Shown here one piece after another: positions 43,423 through 52,449 of a DNA stretch of 64,000 bases. The notes beneath the pieces are model-generated. The model was not told where the DNA came from and ran no database searches. It worked only from the letters and a program-made list of their open reading frames with translations. Every line of letters starts with the position of its first letter. The stretch's first letter is position 1. The DNA lies in assembly GCA_958402445.1 (NCBI GenBank), contig CATXTO010000009.1:6773-70772 (forward strand), read 5' to 3'. The DNA is from an uncultured Eubacteriales bacterium (GTDB lineage: Bacteria; Bacillota; Clostridia; Oscillospirales; Oscillospiraceae). The translations under genes were made by a program, and so were the position numbers.

Positions 43423-43446
43423 CGATTCCCTTCTCCTGCCTGTACC

Positions 43447-44523
43447 ATGCAGACAAGGAGGGATTTTTATTCTGTAATTCTTTTTGAGTTGGTGACTGCT
43501 CGTTTGGACCAGGTGGGCTTTGTCGCCATCTGGCCGGTCTTTCACCCGTTCGTTTTTGCCCTGTACCATGCACAAACGGCATGCTATGCCGGACGGGAAT
43601 TTCCCAGGCCCCCAGACTTCCGCGGAAACACCGCCATCTTCCGGCAAAACCGGCCTTTGGATATTTGATATCTGCAAGGGCAACTGGACCCAGACCGACT
43701 GGCCGCAGGCTTGCTACACGAGATGTTTCACGCTTTTCAACAGGAGTCCGACGAAAACCGGTTTCCCCAGGACCTTTCGCTTTTGTTTGCCCCCTCCCCG
43801 CCCCAGGCTCTGACCTGGAAGCTGCGGGCTGGTCAGCTTTTTACGGAAGCCGTAGATTTTTCCGTCTCCCGAAAGGAGGCATTTCGGCTTTTAAGCTACT
43901 TCTGCGGCACCCAGCGTCAAAGCAGACAAATCAGGATTTCAACAGGAACGCCTGGTTGAAACGATGGAAGGCATGGCAGATTTTGCTGGCCTTCAAGCCT
44001 GTGGGCGATTTCTTTGAAAAAGTATTAAGTAGACCTGGCGCATAAGCAGCGGTATCTGACAGCACCCGGCCCCCTTTTGCTGGACGCCCGCCGCATGGCT
44101 TATGAAACCGGTGCCCTGCTCCTCACCGCCGCACAGGCAGCCGGGATCTCCCTGGTCCACTCGTTAAGCGGACAGACAGAGCCATTGTGTTCCTTTCTGA
44201 AACGCCATTTCCCCTTTAGCTCCTCGACGGAGCCGCCCACCTTGGCGCAATATCAAGCAGTTTTGATCTTGCAAGGCGCCCAGGAACAGGCGCATACGGC
44301 GCTAGTCACGCGCTTTATGCAGACCTCGCCGAAATTCCGGCAGGGGCGCTTCCGCATCTGTGGCTATGACCCCATGAGCCGATTTCCAGCGGGCCACCGC
44401 CTGTTTTGTTCCCATTTTTTGCTCCTCAAAGATCTGGAGGCCTGGGAAACCCTCCTATATGCGGGGCAGTGCCTTCTGGACCTGGTGACAGATACAGTAA
44501 TAGCAGGAAGCAAAATAGTTTAG
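43447..44523 (+). pseudogene. Decayed HExxH zinc metalloprotease-like gene
   Basis: Several open pieces form one protein of about 350 residues. The first (43447-43668) ends at a TGA. The same frame resumes with LAAGLLHEMFHAFQQES, containing the zinc-binding HEMFH. After about 43925 the sense moves to another frame (LVETMEGMADFAGLQACG), where the EGM Glu suits the third ligand of a gluzincin, and ends at TGA near 44005. The C-terminal part continues in the frame 44077-44523 (LLLDARRMAYETGALLLTAAQAAG). At least two stops and two frame changes show that it is dead. No signal peptide is seen. Confidence 0.65.
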
Positions 44524-44609
44524 CAAAACAAACCGGCACAGGATAGCAGGCCTTGCTTTTACTGATTCCTTTTTTCAAGCTGATTTTTATTGAAATTCCA
44601 AGCCAATAC

Positions 44610-44645
44610 AACAAAATCCGCCGCTTTCCAGCGGCGGATTTTGTT
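44610..44645 (-). terminator. Terminator of the NUDIX gene
   Basis: AACAAAATCCGCCGCT pairs with AGCGGCGGATTTTGTT (44610-44645). On the minus strand ATTTTGTT forms the T-tract. The hairpin touches the NUDIX stop codon, and it can also act on the plus strand. Confidence 0.75.
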
Positions 44646-45154
44646 CATTCACCTGCCAATGCCAGCAGCTGCGGCTCCTGGAGCCGGAACCGGCGGGCAA
44701 TGGGCTTTGCCACCTCTCCAGCTTGAATCATCTGGCGCATTTGGGCAAAGGTGACCCACTTCACATCGCTGGTTTCTCCAGGCTGAAGGACAATCTCGTC
44801 TAATGGCGTCGGCCGGATTAAAAAATAGAAGTCATAAAACGTATCGGTGGTCCGGGCAGTCTCCAGAAGCTGGAATTCCTCCTCCCGTGCCCGAATTCCG
44901 GTCTCCTCCCATAGCTCCCGGACAATGGCCTGCCGGCTGGTTTCGCCTGCCAGAGCGCAGCCACCGGAATTCTCCCAGGCGTTGGGATAGGACTGCTTCT
45001 CCGGCGCACGCTTGGTCAAAAGCAGCCTGCCCGCGCCGTCGCTCACCCAGGTGCAGACCACCAGCATAAAATCTCCGCGGTCCAGAGGCGTTCCCCGCTG
45101 ATGCAGCCGACCCGTCCGCCGCCGCCTGCGATCATATACGTCACAGTATTCCAT
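44645..45154 (-). CDS. NUDIX hydrolase (IPP isomerase-like subgroup)
   Basis: The 169-residue protein has a complete Nudix box (GETSRQAIVRELWEETG core) behind FMLVVCTWVSDGAGRLLLTKR and SYPNAWENSGGCALAG. The RTGRLHQRGTPL start and NAWENSGG recall the IPP isomerase-like Nudix subgroup, but the isomerase catalytic residues are not evident. It hydrolyses a nucleoside diphosphate derivative of unknown identity. ATG at 45154 follows GAGAGG. The gene stands alone. Confidence 0.85.
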   Translation of the reverse strand: MEYCDVYDRRRRRTGRLHQRGTPLDRGDFMLVVCTWVSDGAGRLLLTKRAPEKQSYPNAWENSGGCALAGETSRQAIVRELWEETGIRAREEEFQLLETARTTDTFYDFYFLIRPTPLDEIVLQPGETSDVKWVTFAQMRQMIQAGEVAKPIARRFRLQEPQLLALAGE

Positions 45155-45313
45155 AATCCGCCTCTCTTTCTGGCAAACCGCCTCTTTTTTCACATATGCT
45201 ATCATAGCATACCCGTTCTGTCCTTGCAACTTGCCCTCACCATAGGAATTGCTAGAAATTTCAGAAAAGCCCAAGAGCAGCCGATCTCCGCCCGCCCCCG
45301 CGACCCCACGGCA

Positions 45314-45353
45314 AACCGGGCCGCGAGGCGCCTGTCTGCCCCGCGGCCCGGTT
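45314..45353 (-). terminator. Hairpin after fakA
   Basis: AACCGGGCCGCG pairs with CGCGGCCCGGTT (45314-45353), 28 nt beyond the fakA stop. The T-tract is weak (TTTG), so termination is probable rather than certain. Confidence 0.5.
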
Positions 45354-45381
45354 AACACCAAGATTTGCCCCATCTGCTCCC

Positions 45382-47013
45382 TTATTCGGCGGAAATGAGG
45401 TAATAATACACCGGCTGTCCACCCGCCAGCAAATTGATATCCGCATTTGGACAAGCCGCCCCAAAAATATCTGCGGCCTTGCTCGCCTGCTTTTCCGTAA
45501 TATCTTCACCGTAAAAAATGGTGATGTATTCCTTCCCGGATTCGCGGACCTTTTCAGCCAGCGCCTTTAGTAGCGTATTGATATCCCGGCACGTACCAAA
45601 CAGCGCCTTATCATACATGGCAAGGTAATCACCCTGCTTTATTACGTGCCCGTCAAAATCCGAGTCGCGGGCCGCATAGGTAATTTGCATGGTATCCACA
45701 TTGCCCAACGCCTCTGTCATGGCGGCCACGTTGTTTTCCTCCGTACCCTCCGGATCATAGCTCAACATGGCTGTAATCCCCTGGGGAATGGTCTTGGATG
45801 GAATGACTACTACCCTTTTTTCCGTCAAGGGGTCCACCTGCTGGGCAGCCATAATAATGTTTTTGTTATTGGGAAAGACAAAGACCGTTTCCGCAGGAAC
45901 TCGATTCACCGCAGTCAGGATATCCTGGGTTGAGGGGTTCATCGTTTGGCCCCCGGATATCACGCCGTCCACCCCTAAATCCTTGAACACAGAGGCGATG
46001 CCGCCGCCGGCACAGACGGATACCACGCCGAATTTCTTCTCGGGCGTCGCAACCTGGGGCTGTAGCTCCTGCTCGCTCATTACCTTTTCCGTATGCTGCA
46101 GCCGCATATTCTCAATTTTGACCGTGACGAAAGAGCCGTAGGACAGAGCCTCCTGCAACGCAGTACCGGGATTGTTGGTGTGCACATGGACTTTGATAAT
46201 TTCCTCGTCATCCACCAGCACCAGACTGTCGCCCAGGTTCTCCAGGAAGTCCCGCAGCAGCATGGGATCCCTATCGTTTTCCCGGGAGATAATGAACTCC
46301 GTGCAATAGGTGAAGGTAATGTCCTCTGTGGAGAATTCCGCAAAGCTGGCCTGCTCCTTGGGCTCCTCGTCGAAGGCGCCCTCCGGTGCGGTCACGTCCT
46401 CTCCCCGCAAAGACAGCAGCATCGCCTCCAGAGCAAGGACCCAGCCCTTTCCGCCGGCATCGATGACGCCGGCCTTTTTTAGTACGGGATTCTGGTTGAC
46501 CGTATTGGCCAAAGCCACCTTCGCCTCCTCCAGCGCCGCCTCATGAACAGATTCAAAATAGCTGTTTTCCTGAGCGGCACTCAGCGCCCGGGCCGCCGCT
46601 AAGCGGGCTACCGTGAGGATGGTACCCTCGGCAGGCTTCATGACCGCCTTGTAGGCGGTATCCACGCCCTCCTGCAGCGCGCTGGCCCACAGGACGCCAT
46701 CGCACTCCACCCCGCCCTTGAGCGCCTTAGAAATGCCGCGAAACAGCAAGCTCAGAATGACGCCGGAATTGCCTCTGGCGCCCCGCAGCATGGCGGACGC
46801 CGTAATCGAGGCGGCTTGTTCTAACGATGGGTCTTCCGTTTTTTTCAGGTCCGCCACCGCCGCGTTAATGGTCATGGACATATTGGTTCCCGTGTCGCCG
46901 TCCGGCACCGGAAATACATTTAGCTCATTGATCGGTTGCTTATGGATTTCAATAGAGGCGGCCGCGCTGATGATCAGTCTGCGAAAATCGGCCCCGTTGA
47001 TGGTTTGCCTCAA
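45382..47013 (-). CDS. fakA: DAK2-domain fatty acid kinase, YloV/FakA type
   Basis: The 543-residue protein has an N-terminal DAK2 ATP-binding domain (NELNVFPVPDGDTGTNMSMT, GARGNSGVILS), a linker and a C-terminal DegV-like part (VVSVCAGGGI, FVFPNNKNI). FakA phosphorylates fatty acids presented by a FakB/DegV carrier, allowing exogenous fatty acids to enter phospholipids. No fakB is in the window. The gene lies 49 nt after the Asp23-family gene, the usual Firmicutes pair. Confidence 0.92.
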   Translation of the reverse strand: MRQTINGADFRRLIISAAASIEIHKQPINELNVFPVPDGDTGTNMSMTINAAVADLKKTEDPSLEQAASITASAMLRGARGNSGVILSLLFRGISKALKGGVECDGVLWASALQEGVDTAYKAVMKPAEGTILTVARLAAARALSAAQENSYFESVHEAALEEAKVALANTVNQNPVLKKAGVIDAGGKGWVLALEAMLLSLRGEDVTAPEGAFDEEPKEQASFAEFSTEDITFTYCTEFIISRENDRDPMLLRDFLENLGDSLVLVDDEEIIKVHVHTNNPGTALQEALSYGSFVTVKIENMRLQHTEKVMSEQELQPQVATPEKKFGVVSVCAGGGIASVFKDLGVDGVISGGQTMNPSTQDILTAVNRVPAETVFVFPNNKNIIMAAQQVDPLTEKRVVVIPSKTIPQGITAMLSYDPEGTEENNVAAMTEALGNVDTMQITYAARDSDFDGHVIKQGDYLAMYDKALFGTCRDINTLLKALAEKVRESGKEYITIFYGEDITEKQASKAADIFGAACPNADINLLAGGQPVYYYLISAE

Positions 47014-47062
47014 GAGAATTTACACCTCCGTAATTGGGTCATGCCCAATCAAATCGTTGGGA

Positions 47063-47416
47063 TTACCCAATCATCATGGAATCAATGTAGACATTCACCG
47101 CGCGGACCTCGGTACCGGTGCACTTCGTGACCACATAACGAACCTCTGAGATGATCGAGGCGCCCACGGCGGAAAGATTCACCCCATGGTCCACCATGAT
47201 GTGAAGCTCAATGGAAATCGAGTCGTCCTCGTGAAAGGTCACGTGGACCCCCTTGTTCATCGACTCTCTCCGCAGCAGGTGGACCAGGCCGTCTGTCATG
47301 GAGCGGATTGCCATGCCCTTGACGCCAAAGCAGTTGGAAGCGGCAACACCAGCAATATTGGTGTAGACATTGCTGCTGATGGTAACCGAACCCTTTTCCG
47401 TATTCTGACGAATCAT
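47063..47416 (-). CDS. Asp23/Gls24-family protein (YloU-like)
   Basis: The 117-residue protein carries GSVTISSNVYTNIAGVAASN and a conserved DHGVNLSAVGASIISEVRY core. Asp23/Gls24 proteins are small cytoplasmic envelope-stress proteins; YloU pairs with YloV. ATG at 47416 follows AAAGGAGG. Cotranscribed with fakA from the promoter at 47461. Confidence 0.88.
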   Translation of the reverse strand: MIRQNTEKGSVTISSNVYTNIAGVAASNCFGVKGMAIRSMTDGLVHLLRRESMNKGVHVTFHEDDSISIELHIMVDHGVNLSAVGASIISEVRYVVTKCTGTEVRAVNVYIDSMMIG

Positions 47417-47460
47417 GCAGGAACCTCCTTTGCCGAAAAATCAGCGTTTCGTGTACAATT

Positions 47461-47489
47461 ATATTACCCCATCTAAAGCAAAAGCACAA
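47461..47489 (-). promoter_or_regulatory. Promoter of the asp23-fakA operon
   Basis: TTGTGC (47489-47484), 17 bp and TAATAT (47466-47461), about 45 nt before the Asp23 gene and just after the gpmI stop. Confidence 0.55.
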
Positions 47490-47505
47490 GGGGAAGTTTT
47501 CCAGC

Positions 47506-49071
47506 CTAAATCATCGCTTCTTCCCAACAGGCCGGCGCCGGAATCCCCAGCATTTTGACAATCGTAGGCGCCACGTTAGCCAAGCCATACTGGCCCTGCC
47601 GAATCTGGTAAGCGATATCCGGGTCCCAAATAATAAACGGAACGGGGTTTAGGCTGTGGGCGGTGCGAATGCTGGTTTTTCCCTTCTTGGTTTCCGTCAT
47701 TTGATCTGCGTTTCCGTGGTCGGCAGTGACGACGACCGTGTATCCGTATTGGCGGGCGGCTTCCAGAATCCGGGCCAACCCCCGGTCCACGCATTCCATT
47801 GCCGTGACAGCCGCCTCCAAGACACCGGTATGCCCCACCATATCTCCGTTGGGGTAATTGCAGCGCAGAAAATCATATTGGCCCGAAGCTATGGCCGCCA
47901 CCATATGGTCCGTAATTTCCACCGATTTCATGGCTGGCGCCTGCTCAAAGGGAATGATGTCGGAGGGAATTTCCTCATAGGTCTCCAAATCTGCACAGAC
48001 CTTACCAGACCGGTTTCCATTCCAAAAATAAGTGACGTGGCCATACTTCTGCGTTTCTGACAGGGCATATTCCCGAATTTTATGGGCGCAGAGCACCTCC
48101 GTCAGGGTGTTCTGAATCAACGGCGGCTCTACCAAATAGCGCGCCGGGATTTTTAAATCGCCGTCATATTCCAGCATACCGGCAAACTTCACACCCGTAT
48201 AATCGCCCCGGTCAAACTTATCAAAGTTTTTTTGGTCAAAAGCCAGAGAAATCTCCTGCGCCCGGTCTCCCCGGAAGTTGAACAGAATCACGCTGTCGCC
48301 GTTGGAAATCTTCGCCACAGGTTCTCCGTCCCGCACCACAACAAAGGCAGGCAGGTCTTGGTCAATGCAGTGCAGCTCCTCCCGATAAGTCTCAATGGCC
48401 GCCTGGGCGCTGGGGAACTGCCGGCCCAATCCCTGAACGTGGGTCCTCCACCCCTCCTCCACCATGGGCCAATTGGCCCCGTACCGATCCATAGTGATCC
48501 GCATCCGGCCTCCTCCGGAGGCGACGGCATAGTCGTATCCAGGCGCCCGGAGGGAAGCAAGCGCCCGTTCCAACTGTTCGACATACACCAGCGCAGAGGT
48601 GGCCGGCACATCCCGTCCGTCCAGCAGAATATGGCAATACGCCCGTCTGATCCCCTCCGCTCTAGCCTGGCGCAGCATGGCAAGAAGATGGGAGAGATTG
48701 GAGTGGACGTTGCCGTCGGACAGCAGGCCAAGAAAATGCAGGGCACGGTCCGACTGCCGGCAGTTGTGGATCAGCTCCCGCCACGTCCCCGACTGAAACA
48801 GCTTGCCGCTGGAAATGGACTCCTCCACCAGCTTGGCCCCCTGCGCGTAAACCTGCCCGCAGCCCAAAGCGTTGTGTCCCACCTCGGAGTTTCCCATATC
48901 GTCGTCCGTGGGAAGGCCTACTGCCGTGCCATGGGCCTTCAGCCAGGTGTGGGGGCAGGTCTGTAGCAAATGGTCCAGGGTGGGGGTGTTCGCTTGCTGA
49001 ACCGCGTCGCCGGGCCCGCCGTCCCCCCTTCCCACACCATCCATAATGACTAGGGCAATCGGTTTTTTCAT
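47506..49071 (-). CDS. gpmI: 2,3-bisphosphoglycerate-independent phosphoglycerate mutase
   Basis: The 521-residue enzyme interconverts 3- and 2-phosphoglycerate in glycolysis. It belongs to the alkaline phosphatase superfamily: LVIMDGVG, the nucleophile Ser in DDMGNSEVGHNALG, and the metal sites MVGHTG and VTADHGNADQM are all present. Length is normal. It is monocistronic with its own promoter. Confidence 0.96.
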   Translation of the reverse strand: MKKPIALVIMDGVGRGDGGPGDAVQQANTPTLDHLLQTCPHTWLKAHGTAVGLPTDDDMGNSEVGHNALGCGQVYAQGAKLVEESISSGKLFQSGTWRELIHNCRQSDRALHFLGLLSDGNVHSNLSHLLAMLRQARAEGIRRAYCHILLDGRDVPATSALVYVEQLERALASLRAPGYDYAVASGGGRMRITMDRYGANWPMVEEGWRTHVQGLGRQFPSAQAAIETYREELHCIDQDLPAFVVVRDGEPVAKISNGDSVILFNFRGDRAQEISLAFDQKNFDKFDRGDYTGVKFAGMLEYDGDLKIPARYLVEPPLIQNTLTEVLCAHKIREYALSETQKYGHVTYFWNGNRSGKVCADLETYEEIPSDIIPFEQAPAMKSVEITDHMVAAIASGQYDFLRCNYPNGDMVGHTGVLEAAVTAMECVDRGLARILEAARQYGYTVVVTADHGNADQMTETKKGKTSIRTAHSLNPVPFIIWDPDIAYQIRQGQYGLANVAPTIVKMLGIPAPACWEEAMI

Positions 49072-49120
49072 CTTGAGATAGCCTCCCGCTGTTGCTCATT
49101 CTTTCAAATTTGGTCGTATT

Positions 49121-49149
49121 ATTTTACACCATTTTGACGATAGAAACAA
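49121..49149 (-). promoter_or_regulatory. Promoter of gpmI
   Basis: TTGTTT (49149-49144), 17 bp and TAAAAT (49126-49121), about 50 nt before the gpmI start. Confidence 0.55.
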
Positions 49150-49337
49150 CTATTTTTTTCAATTCCCACGGAAATCACAAAAAAATAGGGCCCCTTGGCA
49201 AGGTCCTTTGATGAAAAAGTCCTGGATTCACATTTATTTAATAATTCCTTGCTTACTTTATTAACATTTGCCTGATAAGATAATAGCATCAATGATTTTC
49301 TTTTTCATTTTCGCCTCTCTTTTGTCTTTCGGAAGAG

Positions 49338-49376
49338 CCCCGCTGTCGGATTGGTCAACCGACAGCGGGGGTTTTT
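49338..49376 (+). terminator. Orphan intrinsic terminator
   Basis: CCCCGCTGTCGG pairs with CCGACAGCGGGG (49338-49370), then GTTTTT. No plus-strand gene lies before it. A weak promoter (TTGCTT at 49249, 18 bp, TGATAA at 49273) could give a transcript of about 90 nt. The rest of 49150-49489 shows no gene. Confidence 0.7.
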
Positions 49377-49489
49377 CGCGTTTTCATAGGCTTTTGGATG
49401 GACGCCTCCGGGATGCGGACTCTTGATCTGGATTTTTCCCAGCCTATGTTGTATGATTATAAAAAATGAAGGGCAAGGGAGCGATTCAG

Positions 49490-50389
49490 ATGGAGCAGCG
49501 GGAAGCCGTCATCCGGCTATGGTTCGATATGTGGCTCCAGCAAAGGGATTTGGGTATGGAATCGATTTTTATGCCGGACTGTACCTACCTGGAAAGCTGG
49601 GGGGCGAAATACGTGGGCATCCCGGCAATTCGCCGCCGGTTTCACGACTGGAATGCCAAAAACCGGGTCACAGTCTGGAATATCCGGCAGTTTTTCCATC
49701 AGGACCGGCAAACCCTGGTGGAGTGGTATTTTTCCTCAGCGTATGGCAACGAGGCCCTGTCCGGTTTTGACGGCATGACGCAAATTCACTGGTCGCCAGA
49801 TGGTAAGATTCAGACGTTAAAGGAGTACGGCTGTAAGCTACCGCACTATGAGCCATATCCCAAGACACCGGTGCTTTCCCCTCACAAGCGGCTCTATATC
49901 ATCGGCGGAACCATGGGCGTTGGGAAAACCACGGTAGGCCGAATTCTGCGGGACCGGCTTCCCCGCTGCGCGTTCTTGGATGGGGACTGGTGCTGGGACA
50001 TGCATCCCTTTCAGGTTAACGACCAGACCAAGCGGATGGTTCTGGATAATATCTGCTATTTGCTGAACAGGTTTTTTCACTGTCCCAGCTATGAGAATAC
50101 TGTTTTTTGCTGGGTATTGCACCAGCAGACGATTCTGGACGAGCTGCTGGCCCGTTTGGATACCGCTCATTGCGCGGTGCAATCCCTATCCCTGGTTTGC
50201 CGGGAAGCAGTTTTGCGGGAGCGTCTGGAGCGGGACGTACAGACGGGCCTGCGCACAGCGGACGTGGTGGAGCGCAGCATTTCCCGTCTCCCCCTGTATG
50301 CTTCTTTATGTACCCGGAAAGTGGATGTATCAGATTTGACGCCTCAACAAACTGCCGACCTCATCTTGCAGATCGGCCAAATGCCATAG
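49490..50389 (+). CDS. SnoaL-like domain fused to a P-loop nucleotide kinase-like domain
   Basis: The protein has 299 residues. Residues 1-120 resemble the SnoaL/NTF2-like fold (REAVIRLWFDMWLQQRD, CTYLESWGAKYVGIPAIRRR, then DGKIQTLKEYGCK). Residues 130-299 form a P-loop kinase (IIGGTMGVGKTTVGRILRDR, Walker A at 139-148; FLDGDWCWDM acceptor-like segment; VLHQQTILDELL). The first half could bind a small molecule and the second phosphorylate one, but no substrate is evident. ATG at 49490 follows GGGAG. A GNAT gene follows by 10 nt. Confidence 0.8.
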   Translation: MEQREAVIRLWFDMWLQQRDLGMESIFMPDCTYLESWGAKYVGIPAIRRRFHDWNAKNRVTVWNIRQFFHQDRQTLVEWYFSSAYGNEALSGFDGMTQIHWSPDGKIQTLKEYGCKLPHYEPYPKTPVLSPHKRLYIIGGTMGVGKTTVGRILRDRLPRCAFLDGDWCWDMHPFQVNDQTKRMVLDNICYLLNRFFHCPSYENTVFCWVLHQQTILDELLARLDTAHCAVQSLSLVCREAVLRERLERDVQTGLRTADVVERSISRLPLYASLCTRKVDVSDLTPQQTADLILQIGQMP

Positions 50390-50399
50390 GAGGAGCTCA

Positions 50400-50858
50400 A
50401 TGCATATAAGACCCTACCGCTCTGAAGATTGCCCAGAGCTGGCAAACCTATTCTACAACACAGTTCACATGGTTTGCGCCCGGGATTACACGCCCGAACA
50501 ACTGGACGCCTGGGCGTCGGGCTATGTGGACTGCGCCGCTTGGGACCGAAGCTTTCTGGAGCACGACACCCTAGTGGCGGTTCAGAACGGGTGTATACTG
50601 GGCTTTGGCGACATGCGGCCCGACGGCTATCTGGACCGCCTGTATGTCCATTCCTCTCACCAAGGTCAGGGCGTGGCCACCACGCTTTGCGGGCTTCTGG
50701 AAGCCCGCTGCCCGTCCGTGCTCCTATATACGCACGCCTCCATCACAGCCCGGCCATTTTTTGAATCCCGCGGCTATCGCGTGGTGCGCCCCCAGCAGGT
50801 ATCGCGCGCCGGGGAGCTCCTCACCAATTTCGTCATGGAAAAGCGGCGAAGCCTGTGA
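50400..50858 (+). CDS. GNAT-family N-acetyltransferase
   Basis: The 152-residue protein has the GNAT core (MHIRPYRSEDCPELANLF, GFGDMRPDGYLDRLYVHSSH, then the acetyl-CoA loop QGQGVATTLCGLLE and FFESRGYRVV). It transfers an acetyl group to an unknown amine. GGAGG precedes ATG at 50400. It is in one operon with the SnoaL-kinase fusion, so both may act on the same small molecule or drug. Confidence 0.88.
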   Translation: MHIRPYRSEDCPELANLFYNTVHMVCARDYTPEQLDAWASGYVDCAAWDRSFLEHDTLVAVQNGCILGFGDMRPDGYLDRLYVHSSHQGQGVATTLCGLLEARCPSVLLYTHASITARPFFESRGYRVVRPQQVSRAGELLTNFVMEKRRSL

Positions 50859-50934
50859 CGAACGGCTGCAATGGCGGAGGCGCATCGAGCAAGCGTCGCT
50901 TCCCTGCCACAGGGCTGTCTGTTCATTTCTGTTA

Positions 50935-51200
50935 TAGGGGCGTGCTGCGCTCGCCCGCAAAACGGCCGCAGGCCGTTCCCCACAGTCGCACCACCAGTAG
51001 AACCGCTGTAGGGGCGAGCTGCGCTCGCCCGTGAAACGGCCGCAGGCCATTCCCCACAGTCGCACCACCGGTAGAACCGCTGTAGGGGCGAGCTGCGCTC
51101 GCCCGCAAAACGGCCGCAGGCCGCTCCCCTCAGTCGCACCACCGGTAGAACCGCTGTAGGGGCGAGCTGCGCTCGCCCGCGGGCGGCCAAAGGCCGCCCA
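50935..51200. repeat. 74-bp tandem repeats with palindromic core
   Basis: Copies start at 50935, 51009 and 51083, with a partial fourth at 51157; the period is exactly 74 bp. Each opens TAGGGGCGAGCTGCGCTCGC (the first copy differs slightly), forms a GGGCGA...TCGCCC hairpin, and contains a second palindrome ACGGCCGCAGGCCGT. There is no coding sense. It belongs to the same family as the array at 63562-64000. Confidence 0.85.
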
Positions 51201-51235
51201 CATGCATCACTGAAAAAGTTCCATAGGGGCGCACC

Positions 51236-51577
51236 CTACACGTTGTTGGGCATCTGAGGAGACTTTTGCGCCCGCAGGCGGAAAAAGCCGGCCAGCCCTG
51301 CGATGAAAAGCCCCAGGCCCACCAATACCGCCGGAGAGACATACCAGAACAACACGCCGGTATTTCCCAACGCTTGAAACAGGGGCAGATCAGACACATA
51401 CTGAAACAAATGGGAGACAGGGAAAGCGGCGTTCATCACAGCGACCATAGCCTGTAGAATAGCCCGTAAGTTTGATATGCAGAGCTCCGGGGTGGGGCCG
51501 AAAGAAACATCGAAGACGCCGGAGACCAGCAATTCCCATATCACTGCATAACAGGTGCCAAACACGGCCCATCCCAT
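51236..51577 (-). CDS. Small membrane protein, second of a pair
   Basis: The 113-residue protein has about three TM segments (VFGTCYAVIWELLVSGVF and VLFWYVSPAVLVGLGLFIAG among them). ATG overlaps the stop of the upstream gene (TGATG), so translation is coupled. The family is not recognised. Confidence 0.65.
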   Translation of the reverse strand: MGWAVFGTCYAVIWELLVSGVFDVSFGPTPELCISNLRAILQAMVAVMNAAFPVSHLFQYVSDLPLFQALGNTGVLFWYVSPAVLVGLGLFIAGLAGFFRLRAQKSPQMPNNV

Positions 51578-51819
51578 CAGGAGCTTTTGTTGCCCCCGCC
51601 GCCAGCTCTGGCCAGAAGTAAAAAGGGCAGTACGAAGTACCAGAGCATCAGCAGAGCCAGCAACACGCTGATTGCGGCCAGCCACACCGGGTGGCCCTTT
51701 AATTGATAGGCCAGCGTAGACGGAGTGAGCTGCGGGATATACATAATTGCAACAAAAATTACATGAAGCGTCAATAGCTGTACCCATAGCTTCCAGTCCC
51801 GGCGAATGGATTCTTTCAT
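51577..51819 (-). CDS. Small membrane protein, first of a pair
   Basis: The 80-residue protein has two TM segments (LLTLHVIFVAIMYIP and WLAAISVLLALLMLWYFVLP) between short charged ends. AAAGGAG precedes ATG at 51819. It is coupled to the next gene by TGATG. The family is not recognised, and a joint complex is a reasonable guess. Confidence 0.65.
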   Translation of the reverse strand: MKESIRRDWKLWVQLLTLHVIFVAIMYIPQLTPSTLAYQLKGHPVWLAAISVLLALLMLWYFVLPFLLLARAGGGGNKSS

Positions 51820-52449
51820 AACAAACTCCTTTCCTTCTTACCACTTACCTGCCAAGGAAAACAGCTTTGCACCCTGGTAGCGAAGCAGGGTATTCTGGGG
51901 ATACAGATACCCGCCCTTGTATACTACTGGTCTATTTTAACGCATCGAACTCATTTGGTAAAGTAGCAGAATACAAAAATAACTGGGCGGAACATTTCCC
52001 TTTCTTCCTGTCGGAATTCATCCCCATTTTTCAGTGTCCGATCTACTCCGCCTAAATTGCATTTGGGCGCTGGCCGCACGAGAATGGCCTGTGCGCACGA
52101 TTGCCGCTCCCGAATGGAATGCCTGCATGAATGTGGGGGTTGCGGGCGAGCACAGCTCGCCCCTACAGCGTTTTCTATTAACAATGGTACTATTAAAAAG
52201 CGTTCCGCCTGTAGAAATCAGTATGCTGTGACCTCATGGACGAAAACCGATACGAAAAATACAAATAGTTGAAATTCGTCCGCCCAAGGAGTGAATTCCG
52301 AGGGCGGACTCCTTCCCGCGCCAGCAGACGCGGGAACCCTTCGTCCCCATAGCTTCTTTGGGATAGAATGGGGCCGCCGGGAAGTCCCGGCGGTCCTGCA
52401 GACCGTCGGCAAACACTCCCGCCAAAAGCTTCGGAGGGAAAGATAGTGT
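51820..52449. other. Gene-free stretch with one repeat fragment
   Basis: No gene was recognised. At 52138-52167 it has a single copy of the GGGCGAGC/GCTCGCCCCTACA hairpin of the TAGGGGCG repeat family, in reverse orientation. At 52372-52393 it has a palindrome (arm CCGCCGGGA) that recurs at 52575-52598. Confidence 0.5.

Noticed and set aside
50935..51200. CRISPR array
   Set aside because: The period is 74 bp with no unique spacers; whole units are alike, so it is a tandem palindromic repeat.
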